Below are positions 39,405 to 50,600 of a stretch of DNA of 64,000 bases, piece by piece. Each line of letters opens with the position of its first letter. The stretch's first letter is position 1. Below the pieces are notes generated by a model that was not told where the DNA came from, did not search any database, and saw only the letters and a list, made by a program, of their open reading frames with translations. The DNA is taken from positions 1 through 64,000 of the IMG/VR virus record IMGVR_UViG_3300021964_000054; one strand, 5' to 3'. The translations under genes were made by a program, and so were the position numbers. Origin of the DNA: a virus.

Positions 39405-41639
39405 TTATAAGCATTTAAGTTTGTCTAGTATATCTTGGTTGTTATATCCATTTCCAGCCAAAGCATTAGAAAGAATTTTAGTTTGTTTCCCAAACTCTTC
39501 AAGATCCATTGTTTTGCTTGAGAATCCATAAAGATAACGAATTGCATCTTCAGTAAAGTTTAAATCATTTAAATCTTGCATTATTTTATTTTCATTTTCA
39601 TCTTTAGCATTGTTTGCAGAGTCAGATTCTAATGCTTGGAAATAAACAAGACGATCATTAAAGTCAGGGGCCAAAATGTTATCTTCATCAAAGTAGTCCC
39701 ACATTTGATAATCATATGCATCCTTAGGTCTACCCATCATATTAAGTTTCTCATAAAAGGCATAATTAAAGTGAGCTAACTTCAAACCATAATCTGGATC
39801 AGGCACTGAAATATATTCTTCTGAAGTTTCTGGTCTTAAAAAGAAATCAAAGAGATACATCTGATCTATCTCTTCTTCTGTAAAATGTTCAAGTCTATCA
39901 TTAAAAGAACCTGTTAATGATTTAAATCTATCTTTAAGTTCTTGATTTTCAGACCATATTGCATTCACTGTAATGTAGTATGCATTCGCTTTTTGGTTGT
40001 AAAAAGTATATAGCATATCCATGTCAGGATACTTTTTAAGTATCTTCTTAAAGTAATCAGACTTATCAACGATATCTTCCATCACAAGTTTCATGTTGCC
40101 CTGAATCTTGTATTTTTTTGCTTCTTTAAAGTTACCTTCTGAAACCAACTTTCTATACATCGCATCATTTTGAAGCTGCTCCTCAGTCATGTAATCTCTT
40201 TTGTCAAGACTTAGACCATGAATATCAGAAGGAACAATCATATCAATATCATGAAGCGCATCTATCATAGGTCTATAAACAGTGCCTTGAAGACGGTATG
40301 CTAAAGATCCTGTAATAATATTTCCCCAATCACTAAACCATTTCATAAACCCTAACGCTCTTCCACCATCTTTAGCGTTTTGAGTTTCAATGGTTTCTGT
40401 ATAGGACAAAAGATTAAAGTCTGAAGTATCTTTCTTAAGTCTTTTTAGCTTAGACTTGTCCCCTGCTAATATATCTTTTGCAATAAGATCTGCTTCTCGC
40501 TCTATAGACGAATAACTAAGCTTGGCAAGAATGTCAGAAATAAAGTCAATTATTCTTTGGACAACACTCCAAAACTCTGAATCCTGCTGGGCCTTATAAT
40601 TTCTAACTAATGCTATACCAATGGCCTGACCAACTGCTTCTTTCTTGATTTTATATATGTCAATATTACCTTCAGAGGTTTTGTATATATCTTTGTACTG
40701 ATTGAACACCCTTTCATAACCATCCCACTTTTCTATTTCATTAAACATAAAAGTGAACAACTGGTTTCCAGACTTCTTTTTAGAAATTGATCCTAACAGC
40801 TCAACAAAAGCATGTCCATACTCCTCAGGAAGAGTCAGCAAGTTTCTGTTCTTTGCGTAATAAATTGTTTTTGCAAGAACATCAAATACACCAACACTAT
40901 CAACTCCAAACTTTTCTTTAAGGTTATCTATCTCCTTATTTCTAATTTTAAAATCTGAGAAATAGTCAATTAGCAATGCTTCAAGTTTTTTGTCTAACGG
41001 CTCTTGCACAGCTTGATAGTATTGGCGATCCGCTTCTTTTACTATCTCCTTAGAATAAATAGATAAAACTTCTGATACTCTAAATTGTTTTAGACTAGGA
41101 TTATTATCAAGTATTGATATAAATTGCTTTCTAAATTCTGGAGCCATCCCCACTCTTTTAAGCTCAGCGTCAAGTTTCTTATTAGATCCAATTGATTTTA
41201 CAACTTTGTTTACACCTTTTAATCTTTTTTGAACCTTCTCCAAGTTTGTCAGAACATCATCTACTTGAAATAAATAGTCATCATCAAAATCTTCACCGGC
41301 CCTTTCTGCATCCTCTTTAAGCATTGCTCTTGCTTGTTCAGTGTTGACCTTAAGTAGATAAGACTCATAATACTCTTCAATTATTTCTGGACCTGGCTCA
41401 AATACAACTTCATGCCCATTTGTTCTCTCAACAACATAAGCCATCTTTCCACCATAATCCCTAGCAGATCTTTTCAAAAGGCTTTGTGCAACTTGATATG
41501 ACTGACCAGGGAATTTAAAAAGAGCATTAGACACAAATAAAGTATTTGGACTAACTTTTTTAATATTACCTGTTTCATAAGTTTTGACAGCTTTCTTTAT
41601 AAGTGCCTTTTTAATATCAACTTTACATTTTAGTGCCAT
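39405..41639 (-). CDS. Virion protein with nucleotidyltransferase-like domain
   Basis: The 744-residue protein is helical at the N-terminus. TLPEEYGHAFVELLGSI near residues 270-285 resembles the active-site helix of a zincin with the first His replaced by Glu. The middle has ITGSLAYRLQGTVYRPMID then ALHDIDMIVP: Gly444-Ser445 and Asp464-x-Asp466 match the G-S...D-x-D signature of Pol-beta-fold nucleotidyltransferases, with a somewhat long spacing (18 residues). The acidic C-terminal third (YLFDFFLRPETSEEYISVPD onward) may complete the fold. It lies 6 bases after the polymerase gene and 1 base before the nuclease gene, so it is probably co-packaged. Confidence 0.68.
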   Translation of the reverse strand: MALKCKVDIKKALIKKAVKTYETGNIKKVSPNTLFVSNALFKFPGQSYQVAQSLLKRSARDYGGKMAYVVERTNGHEVVFEPGPEIIEEYYESYLLKVNTEQARAMLKEDAERAGEDFDDDYLFQVDDVLTNLEKVQKRLKGVNKVVKSIGSNKKLDAELKRVGMAPEFRKQFISILDNNPSLKQFRVSEVLSIYSKEIVKEADRQYYQAVQEPLDKKLEALLIDYFSDFKIRNKEIDNLKEKFGVDSVGVFDVLAKTIYYAKNRNLLTLPEEYGHAFVELLGSISKKKSGNQLFTFMFNEIEKWDGYERVFNQYKDIYKTSEGNIDIYKIKKEAVGQAIGIALVRNYKAQQDSEFWSVVQRIIDFISDILAKLSYSSIEREADLIAKDILAGDKSKLKRLKKDTSDFNLLSYTETIETQNAKDGGRALGFMKWFSDWGNIITGSLAYRLQGTVYRPMIDALHDIDMIVPSDIHGLSLDKRDYMTEEQLQNDAMYRKLVSEGNFKEAKKYKIQGNMKLVMEDIVDKSDYFKKILKKYPDMDMLYTFYNQKANAYYITVNAIWSENQELKDRFKSLTGSFNDRLEHFTEEEIDQMYLFDFFLRPETSEEYISVPDPDYGLKLAHFNYAFYEKLNMMGRPKDAYDYQMWDYFDEDNILAPDFNDRLVYFQALESDSANNAKDENENKIMQDLNDLNFTEDAIRYLYGFSSKTMDLEEFGKQTKILSNALAGNGYNNQDILDKLKCL

Positions 41640-41645
41640 GAGTTC

Positions 41646-44600
41646 TTAACAATTATCTTCATCATTTAAATCAATACCAGGTTTACCTTTAGGCTTCACC
41701 TTGTTTTCATCAGTTGGATCTTCATCTAAAAGACCCTTAAGCATATCCTCTGTATCCTTAAACTCTTCATCAGTACCCACAATATTACCATTATAGTCTT
41801 CAAATTCCATTGAAATCTGACCAGCATCTTGTGCAGGTATAATTGGTTTTTCAGGCTTTTCAACTGAAGGCGTTTCAGATACATCTTCCTCAACTTCTGC
41901 ACTTTCAGTTTCTAAAACAATGTCCTGAATCGTACCATCATAGTATCCATAGATGGCAACCAAGTTATCATTTAATGGAACAACCTTATCAAGATTGTTT
42001 TTTATTTCAGAATTCACCTCCACAGGTTTAACGCCATTAGCTGTGCCTAAAGTAATATGAGGATTTTCATTTGTTGATTTATCATTCTCTAACACAAGTG
42101 CATCAATCTTGTCAGTAATAAGTCTACCTATAACTTTTAAGCTTGTTCTTTCTCCAACCTGAACATCAAGTCCACCTCTATAAGAAACTGTCATATGATG
42201 AGCGTGTCTATTGGGCATACTAGTTGGGTACTTTTCATCCATTTCCTTTCTGCTTACAAATGCACCGGTATAGACAACGTTTCTTTTAGCAGGAGTACGC
42301 TTAGTATCTGGGTCGTTTGGATTTACTGTATTATTACCCTTGTCAATGACTTCTGTTTTTGATATAAGCCTTTTATAACGCTTTGCATCTTCTTTTGTAA
42401 ATCCTAGAGGACTTATCATTTCAGACGAAAACTGTTTAGGTATTGCAGTGTATGTAGCTTTCTCACCTAGAATAGTCATTCTATTAGATCCTTCAGCTAA
42501 TGAATTAACCAAAGTTTCTCCCATGTTCTTGTCATCTGATGTATCCTCATTACCTTGATAGACATAATAAGTATCTTTAATCTTAATTAATGGTGGGAAA
42601 GCAAAGGTATTAATAGTGTCATCATATGATATACCCATCTTTCTTCCAATCTCATAAATAGCAAGCTTTTCTTTTTTATCCTTACCATCAATAGACATAT
42701 CTATTGTAAACTCAGCTTTTAGCGTACCAGGATTAAGATTAAATGAACTAGCAGACTTTTTAAATACTTCCTTTTTTTGTTTTGCTGTAAAGCTAAACAC
42801 TGATGAAATTGCATTTCTGACAGCATCCTTTGCCTCTAAAATATCATCCTTAGTATCACCTTCAAGAATGTTTTTAACTAACCTTGAACTTTTGTTTTTC
42901 TTTTTCGCATCATAATACCAAGACAATCTTTTTATCTCAGGAACAATAGCTTCACCCTTTTCGTTTTGTTCAGCTAAAGAATAAGCAACTTGTGTTAACA
43001 GGTTATCAAAGAAATCATAGACCTCATCATTTGACATATCCTCTTTGCCAAAAAACTGCCTAACCTTTGACAGTACTATTTGCTTAGCTTTTGCAGAATC
43101 ACCTTCTTCCAAAGAGTCAATTTCTTGAGATGCGTCTTTAAGTGATAAAATAAACTCGTCAATACCTTTTGAAATAGGTGCTAACAAACTAGGTGGAAAG
43201 AACTTTAAAAATGATCCAGTAGCTGTAATCATACCAGTTCTTGCCAACTCATGATAAAACAATCTTTTAACAAACATCCTAGCCTCATTATCTGTAGGAT
43301 GGTTATATAGAAAAGCAAGATCTTGAGCTATTTCTTCAGCTAGAGTACCTTTGAGTTTTGATCTTTCATAAAGCTTTATAACTTCTTCATTCAATCTAAG
43401 AACTCTATCATTTGACATTGCATTAGCAGTAGCATCACCTTTTTCATTTCTCAGATATTTTAAGAACTTGTTATCTGAATACTTTGATTTAAACTTAGAA
43501 ATCTCTGTAGATAAATTATGAGTAAACCAATAGTCTGGAGTAAATGTATCAAGTAAATTCTTGTCATCTTTATCTATAAGATTTTGAAGCTCAGGATTTG
43601 AAGATGATCTTGAACCTGGGAATGACTCTAAGAACTTTCTAATTCCAACAAATGCTGTTATTGTTTCTGCAATATGCCTTTTGTCTTTAAATGACTTTGT
43701 GAACAACCCTACCAAAGGCCTAAAGAATGGAGACTTTTCTAAGAATAGCTTTGAGGCCTGTTCATTTAGATCAGACAGCATCTCCTGCATAGTATTGTAA
43801 ACAGAATCTTTTGAGAAGATTCTAGCAGCAGAGTCTATTGTAAATATACTTCTGTCATTTGTAATCTCATAAATAGCATCAAGTAGATTATCTATCTCAG
43901 TAAGGGTAGGATTTAGTCTCTTGAACATATTAGTTACCCTAGAAGCCTTAGTTAAAGTATTGCTCTGATTAACCTGATCAATATACATTTTTGTAAGCAC
44001 AAACTCCATTGCTGAATCAGCAAGACCAGTTCCATCTTCAAGTCTAAGATCAAATCCTATTTGAGTAGGTGTAAGAGTGTTTGAGTTTAAAGCATCTTTA
44101 TCAATTGTCTTAGGAGTAAAATCAAATATTATTTTTGAACTAATTACTTTGCCAGACTCAACATCATAAAGACCTGCAAGAATCAAATTTTCAAGAACAT
44201 CTGGGTCCAACTGATCATACAAGTGACCAGAAAAAGTTTTGAAGAGTTCTTCAGTATCTGTAGATAGTGCATTCTTTTGATATTGAACATTCTGAGAAGC
44301 TATTCTTACAGAAGGCATGAAGTTAAATGCTGCAACCATTGTAGGATCTAACCCTAGACCTATCATTGAAAGAGTTGTGTTTACATTTACATCATTCCAT
44401 TGGAGAGCTGCAGGTATAGGTTCTTTTGTAGCATCTGCAAACATACCCAAGATATTACCTATCAAAGCAATAACTCTTTGCTGTTGCTCATTAACATGTG
44501 AAAACTTATCCTTAATCACTCTCTTACCATCCTTATCTAAATAGTCCCAAACAACACCATCCTCATTAAGTTTAAGGTCATACTGACTTGCAAGAGCTAA

Positions 44601-47600
44601 GAACTTGTTCATAACAGCTGTAATACCAATACCATCTTTGTTCATTTGGTTTTCTACTTTAGAACTGATAGCATTATCAAGAGTATAAAGATTACTTTTT
44701 GTTGTCATCTCTTTCAAGTCTAATCCAAAACTATCTAGTATCTTGACAAATTCCTCTGTTGAAGCTCTTTGGTTAATGAATAGTCTGTTGAACACAGCTT
44801 CATTAGTCAAAACTTCTAGAGTAGCATCTAAGTTCTTATTCTGCTGTTTATAACTAACCATCTCAGAATATACAGGATCAGAGTTGAACTGATCAATACT
44901 TGCAGGAAGACCAGAATTTCTAAGAACATCCATTGTTGCTTGATACCCAAATAGTGCATCTAACAAATCTTTTGATCTTTGCATGAAATTAATCTCTGTA
45001 TTCAAGTCAGCAATAATTTCACCCTTTTCTTTTCGTTCTCTCCAAGCATCTCTATCAAGACGATTGTTTTCAGTTCTTTCTTTTGCTTCTACATAGTCCT
45101 TTTTAATGTCACCTTTAATTGCAATTAAAGATTTTCTTCTCTGTTTAACAGCAGAATAAATAGTCTTATCTTCAACTTCAAGTGCCACATACATAAGATC
45201 TTCATTTGTAAACCCTAAAGCACCAAGAATATAATCTAAATCACCATCTTTTGGAAAACTAAAAGAACTTGTGGAATCTATAAGTTCTTGTTTTTTATCC
45301 TTAATTGCATCTTTAAACTCTATACTATTTTGCATAAAGTGTAACCACTCAATAAATTGTGCTGTATTTTGATCAGCAAGTTCATATCCACTATAGTCAC
45401 CGTAAAGATGGAAATTACCTGCGGCATCTTCATAAAATGCTTTCATCTGACCAAACAATGAATCAATATCAAAGTCAGATCCAGAAAGAAGATGTATAAA
45501 GTGAGGGACAATTACATTATTAGATTTTGACTCATCTACAAAGTCAACAACCTTAATTGCAATCATAGATCTCTTATCCTCAGTTGGAATACGAACTCCA
45601 AACATTTTGTTTATTCTCGCTAACCAAAACTGTTTTTGACTTGGATTATTAAAAAATGGAGCAGGTACAATTGCTTCTACCCAATGTGTTTTGATACCAG
45701 TTTCTGGATCCACCTCAACACTGACACTTAAAGGCCTTACTCTATACTTAGTATTGTCAGAGTAAAGACTAGGATTTTTAGAAATTTCTTCAGAAGTAAT
45801 TATACGACCTGTTTCAATATCTTCTAAGACTTCATATCCAAAGGAGCTTTCATGAAAATTCTTAAATCCAAAAGCCTTCTCGTCTGTAACATTGTTACTA
45901 TACTGAGCCATAAAATAATATTCCAAAGTTCTTCTTATTACTGGAAGGTTTGGACTAAACTTAGGCTTTCCATTTTCTGTAGCAAAATAAGCGAGAATTG
46001 AGGATGCTGCTCCTTGAGATTCTAGTCCTTCTCTTATTACATCATATAACTTTGCAACATCAATATCACCACCCTCTCTGATCACTCTTTTAAAGTATTC
46101 TAACCTACCTTTCATTACAGCATTCAAAGAGTCTTTGTATTTGTAAAAACTGCTTGATAAGTCTTCAACTGCAAGTTTCTCTGACTCAGTTAAAGGTTTA
46201 CCTTCTCTTATTGCCTCAGCTTCTAAGACTCCAAGTACATCTTTAGGATTTATATCTGCAGGTAAAAGAAGTTTCTTTTGAACGGAAACTTTTGCATAAT
46301 CCTTAACACCACTTGTTTCTACCTGAACATATTTTGATCTATTTGGAACTGGAACTGATGAAAGATTTAGGTTAATCAATCCCTCAGAAGTAAAGTTAGT
46401 ACCTACAGATTCATTTGACAAAACTTGAACCGGCAGTAATGTTGCATTTTTACTTGCTGAAGTATCCATTACTTGATCTACATTATAATGCTCCATTGAG
46501 TTCAGCATTCTATGAAGCATTTTTCTATGCGGCATAGGCATAAAATAAGAATGCACCTTGCTTGTAAGATTTGAAATATCTGCTTCAAGCATTGAAATTT
46601 CTTGAGCAGGAGCTTTGATTTTTATCAGCTCTTCTATAGCTTTTCTAGTATCATAAATTTGAAGATACAAGCTATGTATTTCATCGTATATTCTGTTTAC
46701 TGTTTGTCTACTTGCATTCTTAGGTATAACAACATAACTCACATCCATTCTGTCAATGTGGGCTTCTGAAAGTTTATGATAGACATTTAGTCCTGCCGTA
46801 ACAGTCTTTTTAGAGTTTAGAACAATCTTCAAGGACTTTAGATAATTTGCTTCATCTTTAGTAAGCTTTCTGTAATGCTTGGCTATCATCAAGTGTTTTG
46901 CAGTTTCATCTAGCCTACCTGTTGAATCATAAATATCCATATGATGCATCAACAAAGAATGAGACTGACCATCATATGTTTCATGGAAAAACTTTCTATC
47001 TCCATCTACGTCCTGATCATACGCTTCTAAAAGTTCTAATCTTTGTTCTGGTGAAAGAGTTGGGTCATTTTCAATCTCAGCTCTATTATAATAAGGCCCT
47101 TTATCTAGATGGCCGTCATATATAAATGCTTCAATTGTATTTAAATATGCAACTTTATGATATCCTTCCTTTAAATTACTACCAGAAGCAACAACTTTCT
47201 TAAGACGTTTTACATAGTCTTGATTATTTTTGACATTCATGGCTATATCGCCATCCATAAGTTCATTAAGCATCAATGCATTTGACCAATAATTCATGAA
47301 GTGATCAAACAAAACTGACTCTAACACACTATCTGACCCTGCAGATTTAGGATAAATTGAATTTAACTTTAATGTTCTGTCTTGGAAAGGATTCTTTTTT
47401 CTTTTTGACTTCACACTTATGCCACTATCCCTCATGAAATCTGGTAGTAAATCAGACTTATAATAAATCGTTGGTTGATCAGTAGTTTTAGATGGAACAA
47501 TAACCTTTTCTACAACACCTTGATCTACAAGTTTTTGTAAGTGATTGTCATATGTTTGTTGTGCAAAAGTATCCAAGCTAGACAAAAGTTCATCTATAAG

Positions 47601-50600
47601 TTCTACGGGGATGTCTTCAAACTTTTCAGCACCAACAAGTTCATTTGTTTCAGTATCTAAGATTGAACCACCTTTTGCCAATTCAATTATCTTGTCACGA
47701 AGCTCTGGAACATTTTCAAAAAAGTCTGACAACTTGTTAAAGTTGTAAGCTCTTAAACTATCAGCATCAACTTCAACAGTTCCATCAGGATTTAATGTCG
47801 CATTGTACTTGTTTATGTTTTTGTTGTCTAGGCCTAATTCATAATTTTCCTTTCTTTCAAGTCTACTATTCCACTCACGCTTTATCCTATTAAACTCTTG
47901 GCGAACAACAGCTTCAAGATCCTTTACAATCAAAAGATGCTTATCTTTATATAAAAGCTTTCCTTCACGTTCTCTGAGTGATCTTGTTTTATCTGCAGTT
48001 TTTACAGCAGATAAGTTGACAAAAGACTTATGTAAAGAGCTTGTCAGAAAGTTTGTTTGTGTTGCTTCAAGCTGGTGAAAACTTCTATCATAAACTTGTA
48101 TAGTAGTTCCATCCTTGCCGGTAATAGTTTTTCTAGACAAGAAAGACAGCATGTTAAGAATATACAATGACTTTGCATCAATATCTTTAAACACTTTTCC
48201 ATCTTTGTATTCATCTTTCCCAACTATCTGTTGAACACCCCCAAACAAAGAACTTTCAAAATTATTTAAGAAGAGTTGCATTTCTTTTGATTGATCTGTT
48301 ACTTCACCCTTAAGGATTGGTCCTAACATAGGATTATCTAAAAAGAAATCTCTGACAAAGTCATCCCAATACATTTCATCTTCAAGTGCTCCCTCTAAAC
48401 CAAGAGTTCTCAATCTCTGAGCAAGCATTGCCATTGGGTTGTATTTGCTAAAGCGATATATGGATTTTCCTTCAGCATTTAAAATAGTACTATGAACTAT
48501 ACTAGGATCATATTTAACAATATAAGCAGATGCACTTTTTAATATGACCATGAATCTTCTGATATTATCAATCTTACTTTCATCATCAAGTTTATTTGAA
48601 AATGCAGGATCAGGATTATTGCCCTTGTACATAGAAGTTAAAAGGCCCCCTAAACTTCTAAAGAAATCTTCCTCCAAGTATTGACCTTCTCTAATAAAGT
48701 TTTCGTTTAAATCATAGAACTCCACATGAGAAGGGTCTAAACCTAAAAGAGGTTGCTTGTATTCATTGTTATGAATAGCCATCAAAGAAAGTCTAATTAA
48801 TGACTTAGGAACATCAATCCCAAGTATCTTCATGTTTTCGTTAAGCTCATTTGTTAACTTATTCAATCTAGACTTAGGACTAACGCTTGTTAGTATCTTA
48901 CCCTTAGATGTAACTGTAATCTCTTTAATTAAGGATAACAATTTTCTGTGAGCATCCTTGTATACTTTTGTGTTTGCATTCTCTGAGTGAGAAATATTTA
49001 TACTAGTGATAATCTGATTTCTTTTATCCCTAACGCTTCTTTCTAAAACTTTATCTGTAACTCTAAAGTTAAACCTCTGTTGAACAGGTGGCAATGGAGA
49101 TGCTAACTCTGCTTCAGTTAAAGGCTTAGGAGTACTGACATTAAACATTTTCCAATTCAACTCCACATTGTTAAACACATCTACAAGCATGTTGTAAAGC
49201 CTTTTGTTACCAGGCTGACCATCAATCATTTTTGTAGAGTTTTCTATTTCATTATGCAAAGCCTCAAAATCAAGTCCGGTGGAAACACGCCCATCTTCAA
49301 TCATAGTCTCTGCAAAAGACTTTATACTGCTAATAATCTTATCAGGAGAAAGATTAGAAGTAACCTTTACAACACTAGTAAATAAATGCTCCCCATCTAA
49401 CATTCTAGGTATAACAGCTCCAGTTGCATCATCTATCTCATCTCTTCTTATTGTAGAAAAGAATCGTCTTACTTGAGAAACATATGAATCTATTACATTC
49501 ATATTCCCTAGAGTAACGTCAAAATCATTAGACCCTTCTAGTTCTTGATTTGCAGAATTAGACTCACTATCACTAACCTTTAAGTTCTCATCATCAAAAA
49601 TTGCCTCAACTTCATCAGCATTAACAATAACCTCAACATCACCAGATCTAATTAGATCCATACGAACTGCAGAGTCATACTTCTTTTTAACAAGTTTCTT
49701 AAGAATCTGATAAGAATACTGACCACTTGTGTTGTCAACATATCCTACACCTGTAAGGTTATATGGATTTTTAGTTGCTCTATTATCATATCTAGAATCA
49801 CCAGTCAAGTTTATATCATCAGCCTGATAACCTTTCATTCTTGCACCAAGCATAAATCTATAAGCATTAAACATGTCGCCATACTTCTGTTTTATATCTA
49901 ACGCACTTGCCTTAGTCTTTTCATTTTGATTTATGATCAAGTCAATATTATAAATGCTATCAATGATTTTAGTTGTTACATTGTCAAACTTATCGTCAAA
50001 ATTGTCGTTAGAATCATCTTTTAACAACTCTCCAACAACCATATCTATAAGTCTGTTTTGCTCAGAAGTTTGAAGCCAATGAATATCAGTATTTCCTTGT
50101 TCATTTAAAATAATGTTTGGACCAGGTATAAGTTCAAACGCAACTTGACCGTCATACATATTTGATTTTATAGCTGCAGACTTGTAATAGCCAGTTGCTA
50201 TTTTGTCATAAATAAGATCAATATCATTCTCATAAGCCTTAAACGCTCTAATAAGTCTTTCTAAAAGATCATAAAGAAAACCAATTATTCCTGATGGCTT
50301 CTTTTTCTTTGACTTTTGATTCATATAGTTTTGAAAACCATCCGCTAAAATTTCTTCAGCTACAAGTTCTGCCATTCTATCAATGTTATACTCATACCCT
50401 CTCTCTTCTGCAAACTTCATTAAAGCTTCTTGAGTGAACTTCTCATAATGCTTAGAGTCATTCATCACTGTCTGAATGAGATTTCTTCTCTCGCTGTTTG
50501 TCATTAAGTATCTAAACACACCATGAAAAGCCTCATGGAATACAACACCCTTTACTTTAAGTTGATCATTTAAATAGATTACTCTATTTTTAAAGAGCCC

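Noticed and set aside
40806-40833. PEEYGHAFVEL in the 744-residue protein as a third active zincin
   Set aside because: The first His of HExxH is Glu, so zinc binding is doubtful. It is kept only as a possible degenerate relic.
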